Source: an uncultured Collinsella sp.
GTDB lineage: Bacteria > Actinomycetota > Coriobacteriia > Coriobacteriales > Coriobacteriaceae
NCBI GenBank assembly: GCA_900544865.1
Contig: UQXA01000002.1
Location: forward strand, 1 to 64,000
Length of the DNA stretch: 64,000 nucleotides
Reading direction: 5' to 3'
Part shown: positions 34,866 through 43,784 of the stretch, piece after piece
How positions within the stretch are numbered: position 1 is the first letter of the stretch
Layout: every line of letters begins with the position of its first letter
The notes under the pieces: generated by a model
Databases searched by the model: none
What the model was told of the DNA's origin: nothing
What the model saw: only the letters and a program-made list of their open reading frames with translations
Program-made: the position numbers and the translations under genes

Positions 34866-36746
34866 CTAAATCGTGGGAAACGCGGCGATATCGGCGGGGC
34901 GTGCCAACGTCTCGGTGATACGGTCTTGCACCTCGAGCAGGCAGTCGAGCAACAGCGGGTTAAAGGTGCCGCACTTACCGTCCAGAATCATCTGGATTGC
35001 CTCCTTGTGCGGGATAGCGTCCTTGTACACGCGCACGCTCGTCAGAGCATCGTACACGTCGGCCACCGAGACCACCTGTGCGGCAATGGGAATTTCGTCG
35101 CCCTTAAGGCCATCGGGATAACCCCTGCCGTCCCAGCGCTCGTGATGCCAACGCGCAATCTGGTACGCATATTCCATAAGCGCATTGCCGACGTGATGAC
35201 GGCCCAGCTCAAGCAACATGTCGGCACCGATCGTGGTATGCGTATTCATAATCTCGAACTCCTCGGGCGTAAGACGCCCGGGCTTGTTGAGGATCGCATC
35301 GTCAATCGACATCTTGCCGATATCGTGCAGCGCCGAAGCCAAGGCAATCGTGGAGCGCTCCTCATTGTCGAGGGGGATAGTGTCGCTACGCTGGACCAGA
35401 CAGTCAAGCAGCAGCTCGGTCAGCTTTTCGATATTCGTAACGTGCCTGCCGCTCTCGCCATTGCGAAGCTCCATGACGCCAGCCATGATGTCGATGAGCA
35501 TGCGACTGTTCTTGACGCGCTCGTTGTACTGCTGGGACAGCAGGCTCGTCAGGCGGCGCTGTTTGGCGTATAGGCGGATGGTGTTGCTTACACGGCGGCG
35601 TACGACACGGGAGTCAAATGGACGGCTGATATAGTCCGAGGCGCCCAGCTCGTACGCGCGCAGAACCATATCATCGGAATCTTCGCTCGAAATCATGATG
35701 ACAGGCAGATTGTCGATACCCGATCGGCGCGACAGATCGGCCAGCACCTCAACGCCGCTTATGCCCGGCATCACAATATCCAGCAGCACAAGCGACAACT
35801 TATCGCCATAGCGGTCGACCATGTCGAGCGCCGTACGACCGTTATCGGCCTCGAGGATGCAATACTCGTCCTTGAGCATCTCGTTGAGAATGGCTCGGTT
35901 CATCTCGGAGTCATCGATAATAAGCACCAAAGGCTTTTCGCTTTGGAAGGCCTCGATGGAATTGGAATCGGTCACGACCGTACCGGCTTTTGCCTTAGCG
36001 CGGCTCAGTAACTGGACAGCGCGGCCAACGCCCTCGTCGACCGTCTCGCCATGAATGCGAACGCCACCAACACATGCCGTCAAGCTCACGTACTCATGGC
36101 CCGGAATAACCGTGGAATGAACGGCATCGGATACCTGATGCAGGCGACGGGTAAAGTCATCGGAAGGGATATCGGGCATGACGACCACAAACTTGTCGCA
36201 GCCATAGCGCACAAGCTCGTCAGTCGAACGAATACCGCTGCGTATGGCTGTCGCCACGGCACCGAGCGCAAGGTCGCCGGCATGGCGGCCACACGTATCG
36301 TTGAAGACCCTAAAATCATCGAGGTCGATCATCGCAACGCCGGCATTCATGCGGGCGTTGCGGAGCTTTCCCTCGTAATATCGACGATTGTGCACGCTCG
36401 TCAGCACGTCGGTGTAGACAAGGTCCTCTTCTGCAGCCTCTTGCTCATCGATCGGACGTACCATCAGCAAGACGTGAGGCTCGCCCTCGACCTTCAGAGG
36501 GCGCAGGCGAGCGCGGTACTCAACACCATCGTTGAGCAGTTGCTCCGACACCTCATCGGAGTCTGCCAAGGCCTCAAGACTCGACTGACGCAGACAAGGG
36601 CAGCGATCGCCGGCGAGCAAGCAGTTAGGCTCGCTCTTAATCTGATCGGCCGACAGCAAACGCACCACGGGGTAGGTCTTCGCGACGCGGGCGACTTCAG
36701 CGGCAGCCTCCTCGTCGGTTAGATTGACCTCGTGATTATTGAGCAT
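34866..36746 (-). CDS. GGDEF-REC-HD-GYP signalling protein
   Basis: 626 residues. About 1-105: small sensor-like domain with Cys residues (GDRCPCLRQ). About 110-265: GGDEF fold whose active site is degenerate, RYGCDKF in place of RxGGDEF. About 272-390: receiver with phosphoacceptor Asp in VLLDIVMPG and switch Lys position replaced (SRPFDSR). About 410-610: HD-GYP with HDIGK and GRGYPDGLKGDEIP intact. The likely activity is c-di-GMP hydrolysis controlled by phosphorylation; the GGDEF part may only sense GTP. Cotranscribed with the Hpt protein. Confidence 0.9.
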   Translation of the reverse strand: MLNNHEVNLTDEEAAAEVARVAKTYPVVRLLSADQIKSEPNCLLAGDRCPCLRQSSLEALADSDEVSEQLLNDGVEYRARLRPLKVEGEPHVLLMVRPIDEQEAAEEDLVYTDVLTSVHNRRYYEGKLRNARMNAGVAMIDLDDFRVFNDTCGRHAGDLALGAVATAIRSGIRSTDELVRYGCDKFVVVMPDIPSDDFTRRLHQVSDAVHSTVIPGHEYVSLTACVGGVRIHGETVDEGVGRAVQLLSRAKAKAGTVVTDSNSIEAFQSEKPLVLIIDDSEMNRAILNEMLKDEYCILEADNGRTALDMVDRYGDKLSLVLLDIVMPGISGVEVLADLSRRSGIDNLPVIMISSEDSDDMVLRAYELGASDYISRPFDSRVVRRRVSNTIRLYAKQRRLTSLLSQQYNERVKNSRMLIDIMAGVMELRNGESGRHVTNIEKLTELLLDCLVQRSDTIPLDNEERSTIALASALHDIGKMSIDDAILNKPGRLTPEEFEIMNTHTTIGADMLLELGRHHVGNALMEYAYQIARWHHERWDGRGYPDGLKGDEIPIAAQVVSVADVYDALTSVRVYKDAIPHKEAIQMILDGKCGTFNPLLLDCLLEVQDRITETLARPADIAAFPTI

Positions 36747-36957
36747 ATGGGGCCCTTTCTATCGTTATGCACGGCAACGGTGCATATCAATTGGTACAAG
36801 GGTAACATCTAACAGCTGAAGGCAAACGCGCGATTATCGTTACATTTTTATGACCTGGCAAGCGGCGGTAATGGAGCCGCGGGCGCGCGGTTATGGACGC
36901 ATTCGTCAACAATGACGAAACGCTAACAACCCCTCTCCCCGCAGGTCATCGAGCGTG

Positions 36958-37755
36958 CTAACGCTCCAAGACATCGCGAACGGCATTTGCCGCCGTAACG
37001 GGGCGATCGCGCAGACCGTTATGCGCGCCCGGAATCGTCACAAGGGGGCAATCGAGATATTCGGCAGCCACCCTCGTGCCCGCCTCGCGGGGCGTGCCAA
37101 CCGAGAGCTCACCCAGAAACACGGCGGCCACCGTTTTTGACGCGCGAACGCTATCCCAATCGGGAACACAGGTCATAGTAATCCCGTATTCGTTTGCCAT
37201 GAAACTACGGCCGTTGCGCAGGGCATGCTTGGCTTCTGCCTCGGTTGTCTTGGGAGCCTCAGGGTCCGAATCGCCGATGGCGCCCAGGAAGGCCCGTAAT
37301 GCCCTGGAGACCTTTCCCGCGGCGATCATCTCGAGCAAAACCGGGGCCGCGCCCAGACCGGCACCCTCGTTTGTCACGGCGGGTTCATGCAGGATCGCAC
37401 GCGAAATTATGGCGGGGTTTGCACGGAGAAGCTCCAGGGTCACCAACGTACCGGCACTGTGCGCGAGCACGTTTGCCGGAGCGCCAATATGCTCGATAAC
37501 GGCCTGCAGGTCGGCGGCCTGGGCGGCGAGGTCGTAGCGTCCGTCCGCAGCGTCGCCGCTCTCGCCGCAACCGCGGCGGTCGTAGGCAATGACGCGATAG
37601 TCGCAGGCGAGCTCGCGGGCGATACCGTCAAAAAAGACACCGTCGACGCACGCACCGTGCACGCACACCAAGGCGGGTGTATCGGACGATACACCCGGGC
37701 CGGCATACTCGCGGCAGGCAATCGTGGTGCCCGCATTCTCGACCGTAAAATCCAT
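36958..37755 (-). CDS. Alpha/beta hydrolase
   Basis: 265 residues. Oxyanion segment VCVHGACVDG near 31, nucleophile elbow AHSAG with S100 (the usual first Gly is Ala), acid in the later loop and catalytic His in IPGAHNGL near 246. Substrate unknown. Monocistronic, without recognised partners. Confidence 0.88.
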   Translation of the reverse strand: MDFTVENAGTTIACREYAGPGVSSDTPALVCVHGACVDGVFFDGIARELACDYRVIAYDRRGCGESGDAADGRYDLAAQAADLQAVIEHIGAPANVLAHSAGTLVTLELLRANPAIISRAILHEPAVTNEGAGLGAAPVLLEMIAAGKVSRALRAFLGAIGDSDPEAPKTTEAEAKHALRNGRSFMANEYGITMTCVPDWDSVRASKTVAAVFLGELSVGTPREAGTRVAAEYLDCPLVTIPGAHNGLRDRPVTAANAVRDVLER

Positions 37756-37989
37756 ACTGTGTTCCCATCGTCAACGCCACCAGGCCGTGCCGGGGTGCGG
37801 CTTGGTCAGATGCGTCATTTTGTGCGTACATGAATGCGCTTACTGTACCCGACTCGCACCCTTTCATGATAGGGTTTCGAAAACTCACCCGATTGCAAGG
37901 TTTCTGCCTAAACAACAGCGCCCAAACCCGCAACTCACTTGAAGGCCGATGCTATGCTTAAGTTCAACTGTCCCAAGGAGCATATGCCT

Positions 37990-38766
37990 ATGTCTACGTT
38001 TTTAAATGCCAGCCCCATCTTTGGGCCCGTCCGCAGCCGTCGCCTGGGCCTTTCGCTCGGTGTCAACATGATGCCGGCGAGTGGCAAGATCTGCACGTTC
38101 GACTGCATCTACTGCGAGAACGGTCTCAACGCCGAGCGCCCCTGCCACGGGCCCTATAACACGGCTGCCGTAGTGCTCGACGCGCTCGAGGCAAAGCTAC
38201 ACGAGATGGCAGCTGAGGGCGAGCTCCCCGATGTGATCACCTTCGCAGGCAACGGCGAGCCCACCGCCGCGCCGGAGTTTCCGCAGGCCATCGCCGGTGC
38301 CGTCGCGCATCGCGACCAGCTGGCCCCAATCTCCAAGATCGCCGTGCTCTCCAACGGCACGCGCGCCGACCGCCCCGAGGTGCACGACGCGCTCATGATG
38401 GTCGACGACAACATCCTCAAGCTCGATACGGTCGACCCGGCATTTATCCAGCTGCTCGACCAGCCCGTTGGCCCCTACGATGTAGAGCACCAAATCGAAA
38501 CGTTCGCGAGCTTTAACGGTCATGTCATTATCCAGACGATGTTTTTGAGCGGTGAGTACCGGGGCAAGTCTCTCGATAACACCGGCGAGGAGTACGTTGG
38601 TCCTTGGCTCGCGGCGCTCGAGCGCATTCGCCCGCAGGAGGCGACCATCTACACAGTGGCGCGCGAGACGCCGGTCGCCGGCCTTGCCAAGGCAGCACCC
38701 GAGGTGCTCGACACGATCGCCGCACGCGTGCGTGCCCTCGGCATTCCCTGCCAAGTGAGCTACTAG
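37990..38766 (+). CDS. Radical SAM protein
   Basis: 258 residues from ATG 37990 (AAGGAG nine bases before). Cluster motif CTFDCIYCE (CxxxCxxC) near residue 34, GNGEPTAAPEF near 90 as the SAM-binding GGE-like motif. The wording FGPVRSRRLGLSLGVN is typical of a small group of uncharacterised radical SAM proteins found next to tRNA or nucleotide genes. The reaction is unknown. Confidence 0.88.
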   Translation: MSTFLNASPIFGPVRSRRLGLSLGVNMMPASGKICTFDCIYCENGLNAERPCHGPYNTAAVVLDALEAKLHEMAAEGELPDVITFAGNGEPTAAPEFPQAIAGAVAHRDQLAPISKIAVLSNGTRADRPEVHDALMMVDDNILKLDTVDPAFIQLLDQPVGPYDVEHQIETFASFNGHVIIQTMFLSGEYRGKSLDNTGEEYVGPWLAALERIRPQEATIYTVARETPVAGLAKAAPEVLDTIAARVRALGIPCQVSY

Positions 38767-38807
38767 CAAAACCACGCAGCGGCTAGTGCCCGCCATCCCG
38801 CTCCATC

Positions 38808-38878
38808 AGTTGCGGTGATATAGTTCCTATTTGTGCTGTTAAACCGCTTAAATCGGAACTATATCACCGCAACTTTTA
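38808..38878 (+). repeat. Family B long hairpin, copy 1
   Basis: 67 bp, 20-bp perfect arms AGTTGCGGTGATATAGTTCC and inverse, 27-base centre, followed by TTTTA. Follows the radical SAM gene; may terminate it. Confidence 0.9.
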
Positions 38879-38926
38879 TGGACGCGTGGGTGGGCTATAC
38901 TAGCTGCGGATGAAAGGAAGTTAGCC

Positions 38927-39814
38927 ATGTTTGACAACGGACCCGTACCCGGCCGCAACGACGCCTGCTGGTGCGGCAGCGGTAAGAAATACAAGAAATG
39001 CCATAGCGCCTTCGACGAGCGCCTCGAGCGCCTGTGGGAAGAGGGCTGGGAGGTCCTGCCCCGCACGCTCTATAAGACGCCCGCCGATATCGAGGGCATC
39101 AAACGCTCGGCAGCCATCAACGTAGGCGTGCTCGACTACGTAGGCGAGCACATCGCCGCGGGCATGACCACTAACCAGATCGACCAGATGATCTACGACT
39201 ACACCGTCGAGCACGGTGGTACGCCGGCCGACCTCAACTACGAGGGCTACCCCAAGAGCGTGTGCACCTCGATCAATGACGTCGTCTGCCACGGTATCCC
39301 CTGCGATACGGATGTGCTGCACGAGGGCGACATCATCAACGTGGACTGTTCCACGATCCTAGACGGCTACTTTAGCGACTCGAGCCGCATGTTCTGCATC
39401 GGCAAGGTCTCTGCCGAGCGCCAGCGCCTGGTCGACGTCACCCGCGCCAGCGTGGAGGCGGGTCTGGCGGCCGTCAAGCCGTGGCTGCCGCTGTCCGTTA
39501 TGGCCGAGGCCGTGCAAAAGACGGTCGAGGACGCCGGCTTTAGCGTGGTGCGCGAGTACGGCGGACACGGCATTGGCAAGGAGTTCCACGAGGACCCGTT
39601 TGTGGGCTTTACCACCGAGGCGCCCGATGTAGACACCATCATGGCTCCGGGCATGGTCTTTACCATCGAGCCCATGGTCAACGCCGGGGCGCCCGACATT
39701 AAGATTAGCAAGGGCGACGGCTGGTGCGTGCGCACCAAGGACGGCAGTGATTCGGCTCAGTGCGAGGTACAGCTCGTGGTGACCGAGGACGGCTACGAGC
39801 TGCTGAGCTGGTAG
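38927..39814 (+). CDS. map: Type I methionine aminopeptidase with SEC-C zinc motif
   Basis: 295 residues. N-terminal SEC-C motif CWCGSGKKYKKCH (C14, C16, C25, H26), as in ribosome-associated and SecA proteins. The metallopeptidase core carries the metal ligands: Asp in IINVDCST, Asp in GYFSDSSR, His in YGGHGIGKEFHE, Glu in VFTIEPM and Glu in SAQCEVQLVV. Removes initiator Met from nascent proteins; the zinc motif probably aids ribosome docking. Confidence 0.95.
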   Translation: MFDNGPVPGRNDACWCGSGKKYKKCHSAFDERLERLWEEGWEVLPRTLYKTPADIEGIKRSAAINVGVLDYVGEHIAAGMTTNQIDQMIYDYTVEHGGTPADLNYEGYPKSVCTSINDVVCHGIPCDTDVLHEGDIINVDCSTILDGYFSDSSRMFCIGKVSAERQRLVDVTRASVEAGLAAVKPWLPLSVMAEAVQKTVEDAGFSVVREYGGHGIGKEFHEDPFVGFTTEAPDVDTIMAPGMVFTIEPMVNAGAPDIKISKGDGWCVRTKDGSDSAQCEVQLVVTEDGYELLSW

Positions 39815-39888
39815 CCGTGCGGACGCCGGATGCTGACGGGCACGCTCGTCTTGCATCCGGCGTTTTATTTGAACGTTTTGCCTGATAA

Positions 39889-39925
39889 AACCTGCCAAAA
39901 TAAACCTGTCCCTTTTTGGCAGGTT
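39889..39925 (-). repeat. Family A hairpin repeat, copy 5
   Basis: AACCTGCCAAAA / TTTTTGGCAGGTT with core TAAACCTGTCCC, close to consensus; left flank AACGTTTTGCCTGATA shared with other copies. Lies 18 bp before the dehydrogenase start. Confidence 0.92.
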
Positions 39926-39943
39926 GAGCGGAGAGGACTGCTT

Positions 39944-40879
39944 GTGAACATCCTGGTTTTGTTGCCCGTCAACGACCGCCATCGCGCGATCCTCGAGTCG
40001 AGTGCTCCGGGCGAGGACTTTATCTACACGAGCGCCGACGCCGCCACACGTGAGCAGGTCGCCGATGCCGACGTGATCTTGGGCAACATTGACCCTGGCA
40101 TGCTCACGGCATGCGACCATCTCCAGCTGTTGCAATTGCAGACCGCCGGCTATGACGACTACCTTGCCGCCGGCACCGTACCGGCTGAAGCCAAGCTGTC
40201 TTGCTCAATCGGCGCCTACGGTCAGGCCGTGAGCGAGCACATGTTTGCCATGGTCCTTTCCATGATGAAGCACCTGCCCGGCTATCGCGACTTGCAGCGC
40301 GAGCATCGCTGGGAGGATTTGGGCCCGGTTACCTCGCTCAAAAACGCCAACGTGCTGGTGCTGGGCGCGGGCGATATCGGCGGCCACTTCGCCACGCTCT
40401 GCCGCAGCATGGGCGCGCACGTCCGCGGCATCAAGCGTCATCCGCTCGTCTACCCCATTGTGTTCGAGGACATGGACGGCATGGACGCCCTACCTGAGCG
40501 CCTGGCGGAGGCAGACGTCGTCGCATCCTTTATACCGAGCACACCCGAGACCCGCGGCCTGGCGAACGCCGAGTTCTTCGCCGCGATGAAGCCGGACGCC
40601 TTCTTTGCCAACGGCGGCCGCGGCGATCTTGTGGTTGCCGACGATTTGGTTGCCGCTCTGGAGTCGGGACATCTCGCCGGCGCCGCGGTCGACGTCACCG
40701 ACCCCGAGCCGCTGCCTGCGACAAGCCCCCTGTGGGATGCGCCCAACATGCTCATCACGCCGCACATCTCCGGCTGGTTCCACCTAACCGCCACGCTCAA
40801 TAACGTGGTCGACATCGCCGCGGAGAATCTGCGTCACCTGCAGGCAGGCGAGACCCTGAGCTGCTGGATCGAACACTGA
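39944..40879 (+). CDS. D-isomer-specific 2-hydroxyacid dehydrogenase
   Basis: 311 residues from GTG 39944, preceded by GGAGAGGACTGCTT; the frame extends to 39830 but that part is repeat A5. NAD-binding fold VLVLGAGDIGGHFATLC near 133. The active-site Arg position (NGGRGDLVVADDL), Glu (DPEP) and His (TPHISGW) are present. Reduces a 2-ketoacid or oxidises a D-2-hydroxyacid; exact substrate unknown. Confidence 0.9.
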   Translation: MNILVLLPVNDRHRAILESSAPGEDFIYTSADAATREQVADADVILGNIDPGMLTACDHLQLLQLQTAGYDDYLAAGTVPAEAKLSCSIGAYGQAVSEHMFAMVLSMMKHLPGYRDLQREHRWEDLGPVTSLKNANVLVLGAGDIGGHFATLCRSMGAHVRGIKRHPLVYPIVFEDMDGMDALPERLAEADVVASFIPSTPETRGLANAEFFAAMKPDAFFANGGRGDLVVADDLVAALESGHLAGAAVDVTDPEPLPATSPLWDAPNMLITPHISGWFHLTATLNNVVDIAAENLRHLQAGETLSCWIEH

Positions 40880-40881
40880 TT

Positions 40882-40909
40882 GTTCCGGCGTTTTACCAAA
40901 CGCCGGAAC
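40882..40909 (+). terminator. Stem-loop after dehydrogenase
   Basis: GTTCCGGCGTTT / AAACGCCGGAAC, 12-bp perfect stem and 4-base loop, directly after the stop; no T tract. Confidence 0.7.
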
Positions 40910-40957
40910 CCCTCGACGCTGCGAGCCCGCCGTTTGGCCAATCTGCCGTTCAATTTC

Positions 40958-40987
40958 AAAGGCGCGACCAGAAGGTCAGCGCCTTTT
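40958..40987 (+). terminator. Second terminator after dehydrogenase
   Basis: AAAGGCGC-GACC-agaa-GGTC-a-GCGCCTTTT, 12 paired bases with one bulge and a T tract. Confidence 0.8.
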
Positions 40988-41018
40988 CATTTCACGACAC
41001 CTTGACTCAAACGGCGGC

Positions 41019-41149
41019 CTCTCGCTGACTTTCATTCGACCTGCGGCGTCTCGGCGGGCTCTCGCTGACTTTTGTTCAACCTGCAGGGTCTACCCAGTGC
41101 TGGCTCAGCCCGGAAACTCTCGCTGACCATTATTCGACCAGAGGGGTCT
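41019..41149. repeat. Three tandem 33-bp repeats
   Basis: Copies at 41019-41051, 41059-41091 and 41117-41149 share CTCTCGCTGAC at the start, TTCRACC in the middle and GGTCT (GCGTCT in the first) at the end; spacers are 7 and 25 bp. Lies in the convergent gap between the dehydrogenase and the PIN toxin gene. Confidence 0.8.
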
Positions 41150-41153
41150 AGCG

Positions 41154-41648
41154 CTATTTAAGCGTTGTTAGATAGTTTCTTGCGTTTTCGACGTTCATTG
41201 CTGCGACGGGCGCATGCGAACAGAGCTTGACATCGTTGGTGACCAGTAAATCTGCTTGGGCGCGTATCGCTGCCGCAATGATTAAATCGTCTTCGTAATC
41301 GCTATGGAGCTCACGCTGCCTGCTCGCCATCCATATATCGCTCAGGTCACAGGGCACTGGCGTGGCAAGCTGCGAAAGCACGCTAAGACAATCCCATGCA
41401 AGCGAAGTCGCTGCCGTAGCGGCATACTGGGAAAGCGAACCGTGCTCCCGACGATACCATGCCTTATGTTCGCTTGAAATCAAATAGAACAGGTCTTTGG
41501 ACGATGTCGCCGCATACAGCAAATCCACCTGTGCCGTGCATGCATCGCGTAAAAACTCAATCGCCACCGAACGACCACGTCGTGAGGGAATGAAGTAATC
41601 GAGCCACACGTTGGTGTCAACCAAGATGCGCTTTGGAGTCTCACTCAT
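41154..41648 (-). CDS. PIN-domain toxin (VapC-like)
   Basis: 164 residues. PIN nuclease acidic residues: D11 in ILVDTNVWLDYF, the DYEDDLIIAAA pair near 118 and D in LLVTNDVKLC near 140. Expected to be a Mg-dependent RNase that inhibits growth. Overlaps the upstream antitoxin gene by eight bases, the usual toxin-antitoxin coupling. Confidence 0.88.
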   Translation of the reverse strand: MSETPKRILVDTNVWLDYFIPSRRGRSVAIEFLRDACTAQVDLLYAATSSKDLFYLISSEHKAWYRREHGSLSQYAATAATSLAWDCLSVLSQLATPVPCDLSDIWMASRQRELHSDYEDDLIIAAAIRAQADLLVTNDVKLCSHAPVAAMNVENARNYLTTLK

Positions 41649-42021
41649 AGAGCCAGCTCATCTCCTCGCCATAGCGATCCGCATAGGCATTCCGTTTGAG
41701 CTCTTCGTCGTCCGATGGCTGAGCCTTGACCATATCGATTCCCGACTCACGGCAAGCGGCAGCGAACAGCTTCGAACCCTGATCCATGAGCTCGAGCTTA
41801 CGTTTGGCGCCCTTTTCGCGCTCGCGCTGTTCCGCCCGGGCACGACTGGGCAGCAGGATATCCTCGAGCGCACCGGGGCGATCGGCCAGCGACGCTGCAA
41901 GTTGCCAGAGCGCTCGCACCGCTTGGCTCGGCGTCATACCGGCCCTGGAGAGAGCGGCGTCCCCACTCCTTTTAAGATCGGCATCGAGACGCACGTTGAT
42001 CTGAGCGGCTGTTGTGGTCAT
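41641..42021 (-). CDS. Antitoxin, RelB/DinJ-like ribbon-helix-helix protein
   Basis: 126 residues. An N-terminal ribbon-helix-helix, AAQINVRLDADLKRSGDAAL followed by AGMTPSQAVRALW, resembles RelB/DinJ antitoxins. The C-terminal 60 residues are charged and helical, suited to toxin binding. DinJ-type antitoxins usually pair with YafQ/RelE toxins, so the pairing with a PIN toxin is a hybrid. GGAGGGGTC precedes ATG 42021. Probably represses its own promoter through the palindrome at 42045. Confidence 0.85.
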   Translation of the reverse strand: MTTTAAQINVRLDADLKRSGDAALSRAGMTPSQAVRALWQLAASLADRPGALEDILLPSRARAEQREREKGAKRKLELMDQGSKLFAAACRESGIDMVKAQPSDDEELKRNAYADRYGEEMSWLYE

Positions 42022-42044
42022 GACCCCTCCTTAATACTTCAAAA

Positions 42045-42066
42045 CTATCATAAAACTCTATGGTAG
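42045..42066. promoter_or_regulatory. Operator candidate of toxin-antitoxin operon
   Basis: CTATCATA-N6-TATGGTAG, an 8-bp inverted repeat with one mismatch, 23 bp upstream of the antitoxin start. Confidence 0.6.
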
Positions 42067-42116
42067 ATACGTAAAGCATGTATAGCATTTATAAGCATTA
42101 GCCGTGCTCTGTACAC

Positions 42117-42150
42117 AAAAAGCCGCCGAGGCACACTGCACCTCGGCGGC
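42117..42150 (-). terminator. Terminator of M18 aminopeptidase gene
   Basis: Minus-strand GCCGCCGAGG / CCTCGGCGGC 10-bp perfect stem followed by TTTTT. Confidence 0.92.
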
Positions 42151-42200
42151 CACGTATCACAGATCTAGTTCGGTTTCACCCTTTGCATTCGCCCAGATGA

Positions 42201-42238
42201 AACCTGCCAAAATGAACCTGTCCCTTTTTTGTAGGTTT
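42201..42238 (-). repeat. Family A hairpin repeat, copy 6
   Basis: AACCTGCCAAAA / TTTTTTGTAGGTT around TGAACCTGTCCC. The right arm abuts the M18 stop codon at 42238-42240. Confidence 0.9.
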
Positions 42239-43623
42239 TAGAGCTCCACGCTTTCGGCGCCGTTGATGGTTAGGTTGCGCTCGTAGAAGGCCGTGAGGGC
42301 GCGGATGGCGTACATCACGTCGCGCACGCCACCGGTCTCGTAGCTCGAGTGCATGGCCAGCTGCGGCAGGCCCACGTCCACGGCATGCATGCTCGCCTGC
42401 ATATTGGACAGATTGCCGAGCGTGGAGCCGCCGGCCATATCGCTCTTGTTGGCGAAGGCCTGCGTAGGTACGTCGGCGTCATCGCAGATGGCCTGGAACA
42501 CCGCGCGGCTAAAAGCGTCGGTGCAGTAGTGCTGGTTGGCAGCTTCTTTGATAACGATACCGCCGTTGAGCACCACCTGGTTGCGAGCGTCGCACTTCTC
42601 GGCGTGATTGGGATGCACGGCATGTGCATTGTCGCAGCTCACGAGCATCGAGGCGGCAAGCGCGCGATGGTACGACTCGTCGTCAAAGCCCAGCGATCCG
42701 TTGATGCGGCGCAGCGCGTCGGCCAAGAACGTCGACATGGCGCCCTGCTTGGTCTCGGAGCCAACCTCCTCGTTATCGAAGCAGCAGAAGACCGAAACGT
42801 CGTGCGCGTTCTCAGCACCCAAAAATGCCTGCAGCGAGGTGTAGGCGCAGGCCAGGTCGTCGAGCTTGGGCATCGAGATAAACTCGTCGGCCCAGCCCCA
42901 AATGCGCGCATCCTGACGATTGACCAGGAACAGATCGCGGCCCAGGATCTGCTCGGGCTCAACGTCCAGCTCGTCGGCGACCAGAGCGTCAAAGTCGCCC
43001 TGCTTAAGATCACCGGCGCTGATGAGCGGGCACAGGTCAACGGCTCGGTTGGGAGCAAAGCCCTCGTTAACGCCGCGGTTCATGTGGATAGCAAGGCTCG
43101 GGATAATAGCGACCTCGCGCTCGGTGGCAAGCAGGCGGCTCTCGATACGGTCGCCCTCGCGCACCAGCACGCGGCCCGCGAGTGCCAGCGGACGGTCGAA
43201 CCAGGTGTAGTCAATCATGCCGCCGTAGGCCTCGGTGTTCAGGCGCAGCGTCTCGCCCGCGCCGTCGAGCTCGGGCACGGCCTTGACCTTAAACGTCGGC
43301 GAATCGCTGTGCGACGCCGTGAGCTGAAAATGATAGTCGCCGGCAACGCCGTCCTCGCCCCACGTCGCGGCCAGGTCCTCGCCCACCTTAAAGGCAACAA
43401 CACTCGAGGTGTTGCGCTGCGTGTAATAACGCCCTCCCGGCTCGATGTCCCACGCCGCGTTCTCGGGCAGGTAGGTAAAGCCCGCCTCGTCGAGCTCGGC
43501 CATAATGGTCGCCGCCGTATGGAACATACTGGGGCATGCCTCGATAAAGTCGATAAGGTCGTTGGCAGCCTCGATATCGTCGGCCGTCACGTGCGCGCGC
43601 TCGGGCGCTTCCTGATCCGTCAT
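42238..43623 (-). CDS. M18 family aminopeptidase
   Basis: 461 residues from ATG 43623 with AAAGGGGAGAGC upstream; a longer frame to 43734 has no site. Zinc aminopeptidase of the ApeB/aspartyl type. Metal and catalytic residues appear in TASHSDSP, in FDNEEVGSETKQGA (Glu pair) and in MHSSYETGG near the C-terminus. Removes N-terminal, often acidic, residues from peptides in the cytoplasm. Has its own terminator. Confidence 0.93.
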   Translation of the reverse strand: MTDQEAPERAHVTADDIEAANDLIDFIEACPSMFHTAATIMAELDEAGFTYLPENAAWDIEPGGRYYTQRNTSSVVAFKVGEDLAATWGEDGVAGDYHFQLTASHSDSPTFKVKAVPELDGAGETLRLNTEAYGGMIDYTWFDRPLALAGRVLVREGDRIESRLLATEREVAIIPSLAIHMNRGVNEGFAPNRAVDLCPLISAGDLKQGDFDALVADELDVEPEQILGRDLFLVNRQDARIWGWADEFISMPKLDDLACAYTSLQAFLGAENAHDVSVFCCFDNEEVGSETKQGAMSTFLADALRRINGSLGFDDESYHRALAASMLVSCDNAHAVHPNHAEKCDARNQVVLNGGIVIKEAANQHYCTDAFSRAVFQAICDDADVPTQAFANKSDMAGGSTLGNLSNMQASMHAVDVGLPQLAMHSSYETGGVRDVMYAIRALTAFYERNLTINGAESVEL

Positions 43624-43784
43624 GCTCTCCCCTTTCGCTGGGTTGATGGTCCCCTCCAGCATACCCCGCCACGCCAGCGCCGCGGTCTTCATTCCATGTT
43701 TAATCCCGCGCCGCTCACCAAGTTGAGCCATCATGCCCGTGCACCTTTTGCGACAATTACGCTAACAGGACGAGAGGAGCCGTC

